Shown: piece by piece, positions 18,037-27,753 of the stretch
Layout: each line of letters opens with the position of its first letter
Numbering within the stretch: position 1 is the stretch's first letter
NCBI RefSeq assembly: GCF_019431045.1
Contig: NZ_JAHXPT010000004.1
Coordinates: 124,001 to 188,000 of the forward strand
Direction: 5' to 3'
Origin: Clostridium weizhouense
Lineage (GTDB): Bacteria; Bacillota; Clostridia; Clostridiales; Clostridiaceae
DNA length: 64,000 bases
Made by a program: the position numbers and the translations under genes
Notes under the pieces: model-generated
Databases searched by the model: none
Seen by the model: the letters and a program-made list of their open reading frames with translations, nothing else
Told to the model about the DNA's origin: nothing

Positions 18037-19703
18037 TATTTTATTTTTACTATAAATTTAGTTCCTTTACCTAATTCACTTTCAACTATAATATCTCCAT
18101 TAAATGTTTTTACTATATGTTTTACAATAGCTAGTCCTAATCCTGTTCCTCCTTTTTTTCTAGACTTATCTACTCTATAAAATCTTTCAAATATTCTAGG
18201 AAGATCTTCTGATGGAATACCTATTCCATTATCGCTTACTTCTAAATAATAATATCCATTTTTACTATAACTTATTATTTTAACATATGAATTTTTTTCA
18301 GAATATTTCACACTATTCTCTACTAAATTTAAAACTAATTGAAAAAATCTATCTGCATCTCCAACTATAAGTTCTTGATTATCATCATTGTATTCTAAAA
18401 CTATCCCCTTATTATATGCTATTTTTTTTACCATATTTATTACATCTTCAATTACTACACCTGGTAAAAATTCATCTCTTTGAAATGCAACATTACTTTC
18501 AATATTAGCTAATACTAATATATCATTAATTAGTCTAGATAATCGCTCAGACTCTTTATCAATTATATCTAAAAACTTTCCTCTTGTTTCTTCATCTTGA
18601 ACATATCTTAATGTTTCTGCAAATCCTTTTATTGATGTTAATGGTGTTTTTAATTCATGTGACACATTAGCAACAAATTGTGTTCTCATAAGTTCTAACT
18701 TCTTCAAATCTGTTATATCTTGTATGGTTATTACTTTACCTATTTTTTCTATACCATTTATTATATTTGCTTTTTTTATTTTTAAATTACGTTCTATAGG
18801 ATAAAGTATTTTTATCTCTTTATCCATTTCTTCTTCTGTTAAAAATTTGTTTATATCATAATCAGTTATATAGTCTACTAAAGGCTCACCAATTATATTC
18901 TTTTTTATTCCAAACACTTTCTCCGAATAAGGATTTATTGCTATAACAATATCATTATTATCTACTGCTATAACTCCACTTTCCATACTTCTTAATATAG
19001 ATTCTATTCTTGTTTGTTTTTCTACTACTTCATTTATTTTTATTTGAAGCTGATCTGCAATATCATTAAAATTTTTTCCTAAAATCCCCAATTCATCATT
19101 GCTATTTATTTTTACTCTTATTCTATGATCTCCATTAACCATTTTTCCTGTTACATTTTCTAATTTCTTTACAGGATCAATAATCATTTTTATTAAATTT
19201 AATGATAATACCATTGTAATAATCATAACCACAATAATTATTGCTAAATAATATTTATAATTTTCTTTTTGGAACACTTCAATCATATTTACTGGTATTG
19301 AACTTCTAACTATAATATCATCATTTAATTTCTTAGCAGAATATATTAAATCTGTATTTAAAGTTTGACTATATCTTACAGCAGATCCTTCCTCATTTTC
19401 TAGTACATCTTTAATTTCCTTTCTATCACTATGATTATCTAAATTATCTACTTCTGTATCATATAACACATTTCCATTTTTATCTATAAATGTGAATCTG
19501 ACAGGGATGTCTTTTACTTTTATATCATTTAATCCTTCTTTATTAATATCATCAAATTTAGAAATAATTAAATTAATATTTTTAAGTTCATCTTTTGCTT
19601 CTCTAATATTTTGGAAATTGCTTAATAATACAAAAGATGCAGTAATAATTATAAGTGCAAATAAAACTGTTACAATTACAGATATCAATATCTTTCTTCT
19701 CAT
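18030..19703 (-). CDS. phoR: Phosphate-regulon sensor histidine kinase PhoR
   Basis: PhoR senses phosphate status, probably through PstSCAB-PhoU, and phosphorylates PhoP. Domains in order: membrane segment about 7-28, extracellular sensor about 30-150, membrane segment about 152-174, HAMP about 176-228, PAS about 230-335, then HisKA with the phospho-acceptor His349 in FVANVSHELKTPLTSIKG, and a HATPase domain with N, G1 (VSDNGIGIP) and G2 (KGGTGLGLAIVKHI) boxes. 557 residues. Start overlaps the phoP stop by one base. The last codons (KYI and stop) lie in a dispersed repeat, so the natural C-terminus may have been slightly altered. Confidence 0.92.
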   Translation of the reverse strand: MRRKILISVIVTVLFALIIITASFVLLSNFQNIREAKDELKNINLIISKFDDINKEGLNDIKVKDIPVRFTFIDKNGNVLYDTEVDNLDNHSDRKEIKDVLENEEGSAVRYSQTLNTDLIYSAKKLNDDIIVRSSIPVNMIEVFQKENYKYYLAIIIVVMIITMVLSLNLIKMIIDPVKKLENVTGKMVNGDHRIRVKINSNDELGILGKNFNDIADQLQIKINEVVEKQTRIESILRSMESGVIAVDNNDIVIAINPYSEKVFGIKKNIIGEPLVDYITDYDINKFLTEEEMDKEIKILYPIERNLKIKKANIINGIEKIGKVITIQDITDLKKLELMRTQFVANVSHELKTPLTSIKGFAETLRYVQDEETRGKFLDIIDKESERLSRLINDILVLANIESNVAFQRDEFLPGVVIEDVINMVKKIAYNKGIVLEYNDDNQELIVGDADRFFQLVLNLVENSVKYSEKNSYVKIISYSKNGYYYLEVSDNGIGIPSEDLPRIFERFYRVDKSRKKGGTGLGLAIVKHIVKTFNGDIIVESELGKGTKFIVKIKYI

Positions 19704-20407
19704 TATTTTTCTTCTTGGTTAAATCTATAACCAACTCCTCTTATTGTTTCAATAAATTTGGGATTTTTATCATCTGCCTCTATTTTCTTTCTTAAGTATC
19801 TAATATGAACATCTACTGTTCTTGTTTCACCAATATATTCATATCCCCAGATTTTATCTAATAATGTTTCTCTTTGAAGAATTTTTCCTTTATTTTTTAT
19901 AAGTATTTGTAGAAGTTCAAACTCTTTTAATGTTAATTCAATTTTATTATTATTTACAAACACTTCATGACGTTCAAAATCTACTTTTAAGCTTTGTGAT
20001 TCATAAATATTTTCATCAAAATCTATATTTGAATATGCCCTCCTAAGCACCGCTTTTACTCTTGCAAGTAATTCTCTTACTGAAAAAGGTTTCGTTATAT
20101 AATCATCAGCACCTAATTCCAAACCTAATATCTTGTCAATTTCTTCTCCTTTAGCTGTTAACATTATTATAGAAATATTTTTAGTATTTTTATTTCTTTT
20201 TATTTCTTTACATACATCAAATCCATCTATACCCGGAAGCATTAAATCTAATAAAACTAAATTTGGATTTTCTTCTTTAGCTATCTTAAGTGCATCTATA
20301 CCATTATATGCCTCAAATACTTTATAGCCTGCATTCATTAAATTAAACTTTAATAATTCAATTATATGTTCCTCATCATCAACTATTAATACCTTCTCTT
20401 CTGCCAT
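19703..20407 (-). CDS. phoP: Phosphate-regulon response regulator PhoP (OmpR family)
   Basis: PhoP binds DNA when phosphorylated and controls phosphate-starvation genes. The receiver domain (about 1-120) has the acidic pair Asp10-Asp11, the phospho-acceptor Asp54 in LVLLDLMLPGIDGFD, the MLTAKGEE switch region and Lys in DDYITKPFS. The C-terminal winged-helix domain (about 130-232) has the ELTLKEFELLQIL, TLLDKIWGYEY and RTVDVHIRYLRKKIE segments. Assignment as PhoP rather than another OmpR-type regulator relies on the linked PhoR-type kinase and downstream pst operon. 12 bp after pgeF. Confidence 0.9.
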   Translation of the reverse strand: MAEEKVLIVDDEEHIIELLKFNLMNAGYKVFEAYNGIDALKIAKEENPNLVLLDLMLPGIDGFDVCKEIKRNKNTKNISIIMLTAKGEEIDKILGLELGADDYITKPFSVRELLARVKAVLRRAYSNIDFDENIYESQSLKVDFERHEVFVNNNKIELTLKEFELLQILIKNKGKILQRETLLDKIWGYEYIGETRTVDVHIRYLRKKIEADDKNPKFIETIRGVGYRFNQEEK

Positions 20408-20419
20408 TTTTTTATCTCC

Positions 20420-21163
20420 TTATTCTAAAATTCCAAAAGCAAACATTCTTCCATAGTCTCCATTTGATTTTCTATATGAATATAATTTTATATCATTATT
20501 ACAATACGTACATAGGCCTAAAGTATTTATGTTATTTTCTAATAATCCTGAATTCCTTAAATCATTAACTATACATAATTCTAAATTAAGATTTCTTCCA
20601 TTAAATAAATATTTTTCATTTATATCTTTTTTCTTTTTAATAAATTTATGCTTAAGTTCTTCTGAAACTTCATAACAACATGATCTAATATGTGGACCAA
20701 TATATGCTTTAATATTTTTTGATTCGCAATTATAATCTTTCTTCATCTTTTCAATAGTCTTTAATGTTATCGATTCAAATGTACCTCTCCATCCGCTATG
20801 AACTGTAGCTAATACTTTCTTAACTTCATCAATTAATATTACTGGCACACAATCTGCTGTAAAAACTCCAATGATAACATTCTTGTTATTTGTTATTATT
20901 GCATCTCCCTCTTTATTATTAATTTCTATATTTTTATTATCATAAGACAATACATTATTACTATGTACTTGTTTAAGATATACTACATTTTTTACACTAA
21001 ATTCATCTTTTAATAAATCTAACTCGTTAATTCCTTCTTTTGTATTTCTATTAAAACTTCTTTCATTTTCAGCCGTCGAAAATATAATTTTAGCAATATT
21101 GTTTATTTTAATTATAATAAATCCATCTTTTTTCTCTAATTTTTTATAATCTATATTATTCAG
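20420..21163 (-). CDS. pgeF: Laccase-domain purine nucleoside phosphorylase (YfiH/PgeF family), apparent CTG start
   Basis: Members of this family are zinc-dependent enzymes cleaving purine nucleosides, and were earlier called laccase-domain proteins. Visible motifs are YLKQVHS near residue 69, GVFTADCVPVILID, TVHSGWRG, GPHIRSCCYEV and the C-terminal CTYCN. The first ordinary in-frame start is a TTG at 20950-20948, but it would remove the conserved QVHS part and has no ribosome-binding site. The frame is open upstream to a TAA at about 21174, and AAGGGGG sits seven bases before a CTG at 21163. Starting there gives 247 residues, the usual family length. First gene before phoPR. Confidence 0.75.
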   Translation of the reverse strand: MNNIDYKKLEKKDGFIIIKINNIAKIIFSTAENERSFNRNTKEGINELDLLKDEFSVKNVVYLKQVHSNNVLSYDNKNIEINNKEGDAIITNNKNVIIGVFTADCVPVILIDEVKKVLATVHSGWRGTFESITLKTIEKMKKDYNCESKNIKAYIGPHIRSCCYEVSEELKHKFIKKKKDINEKYLFNGRNLNLELCIVNDLRNSGLLENNINTLGLCTYCNNDIKLYSYRKSNGDYGRMFAFGILE

Positions 21164-21296
21164 AATTATTCCCCCTTAAAATCTATATAATTATTCTAAC
21201 ATTTTATTTGTATTATAAAAAAATTATTAACTAAATTTTAACACTAAAATAACATACAATATAAGTATTAAAGTTCAAATTTACTGTAAATATGCT

Positions 21297-21330
21297 AAAA
21301 AGGACTTGAAAATTATTTTCAATATCCTTT
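21297..21330 (-). terminator. Intrinsic terminator of the nrdR transcript
   Basis: On the minus strand AAAGGATATTGAAAA pairs, with a small bulge, with TTTTCAAGTCCTTT and is followed by a short U-run (TTTTTAG). A second, 18-bp hairpin (21342-21359 with 21364-21381) lies upstream and includes the nrdR stop codon but has no U-run. Confidence 0.65.
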
Positions 21331-21378
21331 ATATATGATACTAAGAAGATTAAATATTACTTATAATATTTAATCTTC

Positions 21379-21828
21379 TTAAACTATAAGATTTTTAATC
21401 TCTTCTAAAAAAGTATTTATATCCTTAAATTGTCTATAAACAGATGCAAATCTAACATATGATATTTCGTCTACCTGTTTAAGTTTATCCATAACCATTT
21501 CACCTATATCTTTTGATTCAATTTCATTAACCATACTATTAGAAATTGATTTTTCTACTTCATAAGCTATATCTTCTATTTGTTTTCTTGATACTGGCCT
21601 TTTTTGACATGCAACAATTAAACCATTTATTATTTTCTCTTTATTAAAATTTTCTCTAGTTAAATCCTTTTTAATGACTGAAATAGGGAAATCTTCGACT
21701 TTTTCATAAGTTGTATATCTTTTATTGCACTTAAGGCATTCTCTTCTTCTTCTTATAGTAGTATTATCATCTGTTGCTCTTGAATCAATAACCTTACTTT
21801 CTTCAAAGTTACAAAATGGACATCTCAT
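21379..21828 (-). CDS. nrdR: Transcriptional repressor NrdR
   Basis: NrdR represses ribonucleotide reductase genes when dATP levels are high. The N-terminal zinc ribbon has Cys3, Cys6, Cys31 and Cys34 (MRCPFC and CLKC), followed by the ATP-cone domain beginning VEDFPISVIKKD and ending SYVRFASVYRQFKDI. The 149-residue length is standard. It is 76 bp downstream of ylmC. No ribonucleotide reductase gene lies in the window, so its targets are elsewhere. Confidence 0.96.
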   Translation of the reverse strand: MRCPFCNFEESKVIDSRATDDNTTIRRRRECLKCNKRYTTYEKVEDFPISVIKKDLTRENFNKEKIINGLIVACQKRPVSRKQIEDIAYEVEKSISNSMVNEIESKDIGEMVMDKLKQVDEISYVRFASVYRQFKDINTFLEEIKNLIV

Positions 21829-21904
21829 CCTTAATCACCTCTTTACTTTAGTACCTAGAGTCCTTTAAGTATAGATTTATTATACATAGTTTTTTCTAAT
21901 CTGA

Positions 21905-22174
21905 CTAGACATTATTTAAATTCTGATTCATTCTTTCTCCTGTATCTACAAGGATAACGTCTACCCCTATTCTAACAATATCATTCCACATAATCTCCTT
22001 TTCCTCCTCTTTTCCAAACCAAGATTTTGTTGAACCTGGTAAAATTAATGATGTAATTTTATTTTCTTCACAATCAACTTTAAAATCTTTGACAAAACCA
22101 AGTTTTCCTCCTGTTGATATATCTATTACTTCCATATTTCTCATTGCATTAAGAGAATGCATTTCAAGTTCCAT
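21905..22174 (-). CDS. ylmC: YlmC/YmxH family PRC-barrel sporulation protein
   Basis: The 89-residue protein has the PRC-barrel pattern of the YlmC/YmxH family found in spore formers: MRNMEVIDISTGGKLGFVKDFKVD, then SLILPG, WFGKEEEKEI and the closing WNDIVRIGVDVILVD. Its molecular role is unknown; family members are associated with sporulation, and this one sits next to sigG and sigE. Clear GGAGGAG site. Confidence 0.85.
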   Translation of the reverse strand: MELEMHSLNAMRNMEVIDISTGGKLGFVKDFKVDCEENKITSLILPGSTKSWFGKEEEKEIMWNDIVRIGVDVILVDTGERMNQNLNNV

Positions 22175-22407
22175 ACTTTCTCCTCCTTAAAATAAACCTT
22201 AAATTGTATTCTTTTATAATATATGTATACTTATTTTACTTAATTACTACATATAAAAAATTGCTAAATCACTGTGGAACGCCACCTCTTTTAGTCATGT
22301 AGTATTTCTAAATGTAATTCAGTGATAATGATACGTAATATGATGCTTTTTATTAATTTTGTTTTTTAGATGTAAATATATATAGATTAATACTCAAAGT
22401 TTATAAT

Positions 22408-22442
22408 AAAAAAACTGATATTAAATTAATATCAGTTTTTTA
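22408..22442. terminator. Intrinsic terminator after sigG
   Basis: ACTGATATTAA and TTAATATCAGT (22414-22436) form a perfect 11-bp stem with a one-base loop, or a shorter stem with a larger loop. It has A-runs before and T-runs after, so it can work on either strand. It lies seven bases after the sigG stop. Confidence 0.85.
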
Positions 22443-22448
22443 TAACAA

Positions 22449-23222
22449 TTAAATATGTTTTCTCATATGTTTTAAAGCTGTTTTTTCTAACCTTGAGACC
22501 TGTGCCTGAGATATTCCAATCTCATCTGCTACTTCCATCTGCGTTCTTCCTCTAAAAAATCTTAAATTAAGTATTAATTTTTCTCTATCAGTAAGTTTTT
22601 TCATTGCTTCTTTTATAGATATGTTTTCTAACCAACTTTCATCAGAGTTTTTTGAATCACTTATTTGATCCATAACATATATGGCATCTCCACCATCATG
22701 GTAAATAGGTTCGAATAATGATACTGGATCTTGTATTGCATCCAATGCAAATACAACTTCTTCTCTTGGTAACTCAAGTTCCTTTGCTATTTGTGATATA
22801 GTAGGCTCTTTATTATTATCTTTTATAAATTTATCTCTTACTATTAATGCTTTATATGCAATATCTCTTAATGATCTGCTTACTCTAATAGAATTATTAT
22901 CTCTTAAATATCTTCTAATTTCTCCTATTATCATAGGAACTGCATATGTTGAAAATTTAACATTTTGAGATAAATCAAAATTATCTATTGATTTCATTAA
23001 TCCAATACAACCAACTTGAAATAAATCATCAACATTTTCCCCTCTATTATTAAATCTTTGAATAACACTAAGAACTAGCCTTAAATTTCCCTTTATAAAA
23101 GTTTCCCTAGCACTTATATCCCCTTCTTTTAAAGCTAAAAGAAGTTTTTTCTTTTCTTTTTCTTTAAGCACCGGAAGTTTAGAGGTATTTACTCCGCATA
23201 TTTCCACTTTATTAATAACCAT
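22449..23222 (-). CDS. sigG: RNA polymerase sporulation sigma factor SigG
   Basis: Sigma-G drives late forespore genes after engulfment. The N-terminal VEICGVNTSKLPVL signature, found in SigG proteins, precedes regions 2 (NLRLVLSVIQRFNNRGENVDDLFQVGCIGLMKSIDNFD, KFSTYAVPMIIGEIRRYLRDN), 3 and 4 (LTDREKLILNLRFFRGRTQMEVADEIGISQAQVSRLEK). I start at the ATG at 23222, nine bases after AAAGGG; the ATG three codons upstream touches that site. 257 residues. It follows sigE by about 80 bp, the order seen in all Clostridium and Bacillus chromosomes. Confidence 0.97.
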   Translation of the reverse strand: MVINKVEICGVNTSKLPVLKEKEKKKLLLALKEGDISARETFIKGNLRLVLSVIQRFNNRGENVDDLFQVGCIGLMKSIDNFDLSQNVKFSTYAVPMIIGEIRRYLRDNNSIRVSRSLRDIAYKALIVRDKFIKDNNKEPTISQIAKELELPREEVVFALDAIQDPVSLFEPIYHDGGDAIYVMDQISDSKNSDESWLENISIKEAMKKLTDREKLILNLRFFRGRTQMEVADEIGISQAQVSRLEKTALKHMRKHI

Positions 23223-23303
23223 AAGTACCATCCCTTTCGGAAGTAATAATCTACTGCATTAAAGAGTATCTCCGCTAGATGATACTTTTATACTTAAGAC
23301 AAG

Positions 23304-24011
23304 CTAAATCATTTTGCTTATTTCTTTCTTTAATCTCCTGATTATTTTTTTTTCAAGCCTTGAGATATATGACTGAGATATGCCAAGCATATCTGCCACC
23401 TCCTTTTGAGTCTTTTCTCTGGTTCCATTTAATCCAAATCTTAATCTTACTATTTCTTTTTCTCTATCATTCAGAATCTTAAGAGCCATTAATAGTAACT
23501 GCTTGTCAACTTCATCTTCAATAAAATTATAGACTTCATCATTTTCGGTTCCTAAAATATCTGATAATAAAAGTTCATTTCCATCCCAATCAATATTTAA
23601 AGGTTCATAAAATGAAATCTCTGCTTTTATTTTACTATTTCTTCTTAAATACATTAAAATTTCATTTTCTATACATCTAGATGCATATGTTGCAAGCTTT
23701 ATTTTTTTTTCTGGATTAAACGTATTTACAGCTTTTATTAAACCAATTGTTCCTACAGATATTAAATCTTCTATATGAACTCCTGTATTTTCAAATTTCC
23801 TTGCTATATATACAACTAACCTTAAATTTCTTTCTATTAATACAGTTCTGATGCTCTCATCACCATGCATCAAGTTGTTTACTAAGATCTCTTCTTCATC
23901 TTTTGAAAGTGGCGGTGGAAGAGCATCGCTTCCCCCTACATAATATAGTTTTTTTCTTAAAAATTTAAATCTTGATATTATATTATTAAAAATTACACTT
24001 AAATTAATCAT
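23304..24011 (-). CDS. sigE: RNA polymerase sporulation sigma factor SigE (pro-form)
   Basis: Sigma-E is the first mother-cell sigma factor, made as an inactive precursor. The N-terminal pro-peptide with the [19 protein letters not shown] segment is present, as expected for cleavage by SpoIIGA. Region 2 reads [39 protein letters not shown] and region 4 [38 protein letters not shown]. 235 residues. It starts 11 bp after spoIIGA with a GAGGGGTG site, so precursor and protease are made from one message. Confidence 0.97.
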   Translation of the reverse strand: MINLSVIFNNIISRFKFLRKKLYYVGGSDALPPPLSKDEEEILVNNLMHGDESIRTVLIERNLRLVVYIARKFENTGVHIEDLISVGTIGLIKAVNTFNPEKKIKLATYASRCIENEILMYLRRNSKIKAEISFYEPLNIDWDGNELLLSDILGTENDEVYNFIEDEVDKQLLLMALKILNDREKEIVRLRFGLNGTREKTQKEVADMLGISQSYISRLEKKIIRRLKKEISKMI

Positions 24012-24022
24012 GATACACCCCT

Positions 24023-24823
24023 CTATACTATTCCTCTTGATAATAACGCATTAAAATCGTTTTCCTTACTCAATTTCTGATTGCATGGACATATAATTGC
24101 ATCTATCTTATTATTAAAATTTTCACCTTTTATATTAATAGATTCAACTTTTATGCCTTTTAGCTTTCCTTCATATCCAATAGATGCATAGGGAACATAA
24201 TATGTGTTCTTATTATTAAAATCAATATTACTTATTAAGTCTTTTTCAATTAAAATACAAGGTAAATTAGTAACTGGTTCTCTTAACTCATTTCCTGTAT
24301 CTAAAAAACCTTCTATATCATATATTTTGTCTTCTATAGTAAATATAATTTTAAATTTATAATTATTTATAAAGACCCTATTTTTGATGTATTCTATTAA
24401 CCTATCAAAAAACATATATATAATCATAACTGATAATAATAGATATTTTATTGAATAATTTCTCATTTCAAAACTTGAACCTAAAATATATTGATTTTGA
24501 TTCATAGAAAACATAAAACATATTCCACTTAATGTAAATGTTAATAACAAAAACACACTAATAGACTTAATAGTATTTACTATATTTGTTTTTCCAAAGC
24601 TTATTCTAATCATTATATACAAAATCAAAAATCTAAAAGGTAATAATGTCAGTATATACAATTGAGGAACCACAAGTACAATTGTATATATTGCTCCTAT
24701 TAGTGAAGAACAAATTAACCGAATATCTTTACACTTATATTTTAATACTTTCATTGTCAAACTAATCAAAAATGAGTTTACTATAAAATTTTCAAAAATC
24801 AGAATATCTACATATACTTCCAT
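24023..24823 (-). CDS. spoIIGA: Sigma-E processing aspartic protease SpoIIGA
   Basis: SpoIIGA is a membrane-bound aspartic protease that removes the pro-peptide of sigma-E after a signal from the forespore. The first 140 residues form five hydrophobic membrane segments beginning [16 protein letters not shown]. The cytoplasmic half contains the catalytic Asp175 in the [10 protein letters not shown] motif and the [16 protein letters not shown] segment. 266 residues, slightly shorter than the Bacillus protein but normal for clostridia. In relatives the spoIIG promoter is activated by Spo0A. Confidence 0.93.
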   Translation of the reverse strand: MEVYVDILIFENFIVNSFLISLTMKVLKYKCKDIRLICSSLIGAIYTIVLVVPQLYILTLLPFRFLILYIMIRISFGKTNIVNTIKSISVFLLLTFTLSGICFMFSMNQNQYILGSSFEMRNYSIKYLLLSVMIIYMFFDRLIEYIKNRVFINNYKFKIIFTIEDKIYDIEGFLDTGNELREPVTNLPCILIEKDLISNIDFNNKNTYYVPYASIGYEGKLKGIKVESINIKGENFNNKIDAIICPCNQKLSKENDFNALLSRGIV

Positions 24824-25083
24824 ATTGCAAATCCTCCTATTGAATTTTATTATAGACTTATTTGATTTAAAAATTTGTCATAATAGCATATAATTTTCTG
24901 AGTTTCAGAACATAACTTTTTACATATATTTACAGAATATTTTTTATATCTCCGAAAAAAATTCTCTATCTATATATACTTATATAATTCAATCTTTCTT
25001 TATAAAAAAAATCCTAAAGCAAGTACTGAATCGTCGATTTTTTTCATATATATTTAGTTTCATTTAACTAAATATTTGCAATT
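24824..25083 (-). promoter_or_regulatory. Upstream region of the spoIIGA-sigE operon
   Basis: This AT-rich stretch lies between the ftsZ terminator and spoIIGA and must hold the spoIIG promoter. A 0A-box-like heptamer CGTCGAT (25032-25038; consensus TGTCGAA) and a weaker TTTGTCATA near 24876 are visible, but neither is convincing. Nothing else was recognised in the gap 24824-25144 apart from the terminator. Confidence 0.25.
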
Positions 25084-25118
25084 AAAAATGGATGTAGCTT
25101 ATAGCTACATCCATTTTT
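25084..25118 (-). terminator. Intrinsic terminator of ftsAZ
   Basis: AAAAATGGATGTAGCT and AGCTACATCCATTTTT form a perfect 16-bp stem with a 3-nt loop, 27 bp after the ftsZ stop. A-runs and T-runs flank it, so it is a strong terminator on the minus strand and may also block reading from the other side. Confidence 0.9.
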
Positions 25119-25144
25119 AATATTTTTATATAAAAAGATTTATT

Positions 25145-26290
25145 TTAATGTTTCTTAGTTCGTCTTAAGAAAACTGGTATATCTAATAAATCATCATCTT
25201 CATACTTCTTTGAATTAGTTTCTGACTTCTCTTCTACCTCTGAAGTAGCAGCAGCTTCTGATACATGTGCTTTTTCATTAACTGTAGAAGATTGTTGTGT
25301 TACCTTATTTATTACTTCTGAAGGCATTTCACTTCTATCACATTCAAATCCAGTTGCTATAACAGTAATTCTAATTTCTTCTGTAAGTGTTTCATCAATT
25401 ACTGCTCCAACTATTATATTCGCATCTGGGTCAACAGCTTCACGAACAACGTCAGCAGCATCATAAACTTCCAATGCTCCCATATCTACTCCTCCAGTGA
25501 AGTTTATTACAACATCAGTGGCACCTTCTATTGATGTTTCTAATAATGGAGAAGATATAGCTTGTTGAACAGCATCTTGAGTTCTATTATCACCTTTACC
25601 AAATCCTACACCCATATGAGCTAATCCCTTATTAAGCATAACTGCTTTTATATCTGCAAAGTCTGCATTAATTACACCTGTAATTGTAATCAGATCAGAA
25701 ATTGCTTGAACACCTTGTCTTAAAACATCATCAGCTAATTTAAATGAATCTAATAATGTAGTTTTCTTATCAGCCATTCTAAGTAATCTTTCATTTGGAA
25801 TTATTACTAATGTATCAACTTTTTCTTTTAGTGTTTCAATACCCATTTCAGCATGTCTCATTCTTCTTTTTCCTTCAAATGGGAAAGGTTTTGTAACTAC
25901 TCCTACTGTTAATATCTCCATAGATTTAGCAACTTCTGCAACAATAGGTGCTGCTCCAGTTCCAGTTCCACCACCCATTCCAGCAGTTATGAATACCATA
26001 TTAGCACCCTTTATAGCTGCTGATATTTCTTCTCTACTTTCTTCAGCTGCTTTTTTACCTATTTCCGGATTAGCTCCTGCACCTAGTCCTTTAGTTAACT
26101 TTTCTCCAATTTGAATTTTTTGATTTGCATGTGAAAGCATTAACGCTTGTTTATCGGTATTAATAGCTATAAATTCAACATTCTTTAATCCTTCAACTAT
26201 CATTCGGTTTACAGCATTACTACCTCCACCTCCACATCCTATTACTTTTATATTGGTTAATTCTTGCATATCCCCATCAAAATCTAACAA
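25145..26290 (-). CDS. ftsZ: Cell division protein FtsZ
   Basis: FtsZ is the tubulin-like GTPase that forms the division ring. The N-terminal [13 protein letters not shown] nucleotide contact, the tubulin signature GGGTGTG at residues 106-112 and the T7-type NADFADIK segment near 210 are all present. After a variable linker rich in Ser/Glu the protein ends in the conserved C-terminal peptide [12 protein letters not shown], which binds FtsA and other partners. 381 residues. It starts 13 bp after ftsA. Confidence 0.98.
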   Translation of the reverse strand: MLDFDGDMQELTNIKVIGCGGGGSNAVNRMIVEGLKNVEFIAINTDKQALMLSHANQKIQIGEKLTKGLGAGANPEIGKKAAEESREEISAAIKGANMVFITAGMGGGTGTGAAPIVAEVAKSMEILTVGVVTKPFPFEGKRRMRHAEMGIETLKEKVDTLVIIPNERLLRMADKKTTLLDSFKLADDVLRQGVQAISDLITITGVINADFADIKAVMLNKGLAHMGVGFGKGDNRTQDAVQQAISSPLLETSIEGATDVVINFTGGVDMGALEVYDAADVVREAVDPDANIIVGAVIDETLTEEIRITVIATGFECDRSEMPSEVINKVTQQSSTVNEKAHVSEAAATSEVEEKSETNSKKYEDDDLLDIPVFLRRTKKH

Positions 26291-26303
26291 AATAACTCCT
26301 CCT

Positions 26304-27572
26304 TTAGAAAATTCCCTCTAAAAAATTTCTAACTTTCTTTAAAACACTTTTAAATTCTTTTTCTTCATTTTTTTCTAGTTTTTCTGCTTCATTTATGTTT
26401 TTGTTCATAACAACATCATTAACTTTACTTAGATCTCTGTTATAGCAAAAATGATTTATTCCATCATATACTTCCTTTAATACAGCTAAAGATGTTATAT
26501 TCTCTGGATTCTTTATTCCCAAATCATCTTTTGTTATAACATTAGTTTTTATTTTTAAAATATCGTTAACAAGTTTATTTATATTTTCAAAATAATTTAA
26601 TCCTGTACCATATAGAATTATACTACAAATTCTATCATAATGACCAGTATTTTTTAACTCTCTGTTAATGTAATTTAAAATTTCCTCAATTCTAGCATTT
26701 ACAACTTCATAAAATAAAGATTTTGATATTTTTAATGTCCCCACTTCTATTTCGTCAGAAATTGAATTATCTTTATACAAAGTTTTATAATTACTAGAAT
26801 AAATTGTTTTTATATTATCCGCTTCTGAAAAAGAAAATTCTCCACAGATTGCTAAATCTTTAGAAATATTATTTCCTCCTAAAGGAATATTGCCTATATA
26901 CTTTGGAATTCCATTGCTAAATACAGCTACATCTGTAGTACCTGCACCTATATCTACTAGCACTTTTTCACCCATAGAATTTTTATCATTTAAAAATATT
27001 TCTTTTCCAGATAAAATATTAAGTTTTAAAGAAAATAATTTATAATTAGTCTCTTCAAAAACTTTATAGTATTTAGCAATTTCTTCTTTTTTACCTATTA
27101 CTAAAGTTAAATTCAAGTCAAGATTATGACCTTTCCAGTTTAATATATCTCTGTGTAAAACCTTACCATCTAAAATATAGAAATTAACCATAATATCTAT
27201 TATAATTTCATCATTACTAATGGCTATTATATTTTCACTCTTTTTAAATGCATCAGATATATCTTCTTTCCTAACAATCCCTTGGGATAAAGGAACTGAA
27301 ACAGTTGCTTCACTAATTCTGACTTTCCTTGTAGATATTCCAGCTGAAACATTTATTATTTTTTTACCTACTTTGTCTTCCAAATCTTTCAATAAACTTT
27401 TTAAGCTTTCTCTACATTTATCAACATTTTTGATTAATCCTTTTTCTATTCCTTTAGATTTACAAGATTTAACTCCTAGTATTTCTATTTCTTCTTCATT
27501 ATTTTTTGCTGCAAGAGAAGCTGACAGCTTCTTACTTCCAAAATCTACGGATGCAATTATTTCTTCTTGCAT
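26304..27572 (-). CDS. ftsA: Cell division protein FtsA
   Basis: FtsA is the actin-like ATPase that tethers FtsZ to the membrane. The protein begins [19 protein letters not shown] (phosphate-1 motif), contains the SHS2 insert ([22 protein letters not shown], then [13 protein letters not shown]), the [18 protein letters not shown] phosphate-2 motif and the [14 protein letters not shown] adenosine region, and ends with an amphipathic [11 protein letters not shown] tail suited to membrane binding. 422 residues. The sequence is rather divergent from Bacillus FtsA, as is usual in clostridia. Confidence 0.9.
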   Translation of the reverse strand: MQEEIIASVDFGSKKLSASLAAKNNEEEIEILGVKSCKSKGIEKGLIKNVDKCRESLKSLLKDLEDKVGKKIINVSAGISTRKVRISEATVSVPLSQGIVRKEDISDAFKKSENIIAISNDEIIIDIMVNFYILDGKVLHRDILNWKGHNLDLNLTLVIGKKEEIAKYYKVFEETNYKLFSLKLNILSGKEIFLNDKNSMGEKVLVDIGAGTTDVAVFSNGIPKYIGNIPLGGNNISKDLAICGEFSFSEADNIKTIYSSNYKTLYKDNSISDEIEVGTLKISKSLFYEVVNARIEEILNYINRELKNTGHYDRICSIILYGTGLNYFENINKLVNDILKIKTNVITKDDLGIKNPENITSLAVLKEVYDGINHFCYNRDLSKVNDVVMNKNINEAEKLEKNEEKEFKSVLKKVRNFLEGIF

Positions 27573-27604
27573 TATTATTTTTCTTCCCTCCTTGCAGAAA
27601 AAGT

Positions 27605-27633
27605 ATAATAACTATATTCAACATAATTGTCAA
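27605..27633 (-). promoter_or_regulatory. Promoter of ftsAZ
   Basis: On the minus strand TTGACA (complement of 27628-27633), a 17-bp spacer and TATTAT (complement of 27605-27610) form a near-consensus housekeeping promoter, about 30 bp before the ftsA start. Confidence 0.75.
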
Positions 27634-27753
27634 AATTCCTTTTAATAATTTATTAATCCATAAAAAATATTCTTTTTTATGATTTAAAACTTAATAGATT
27701 TATATCTTTTTTAATTATTTATATAAATTTAAAAGATTTATTTTCTAAATTTA

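Noticed and set aside
24876..25038. Spo0A boxes upstream of spoIIGA
   Set aside because: Only 5 of 7 bases match the consensus in this AT-rich stretch; too weak to list as a site, though the region should hold one.
27220..27645. 141-codon plus-strand frame opposite ftsA and its promoter
   Set aside because: Antisense shadow of ftsA; crosses the ftsA promoter region.
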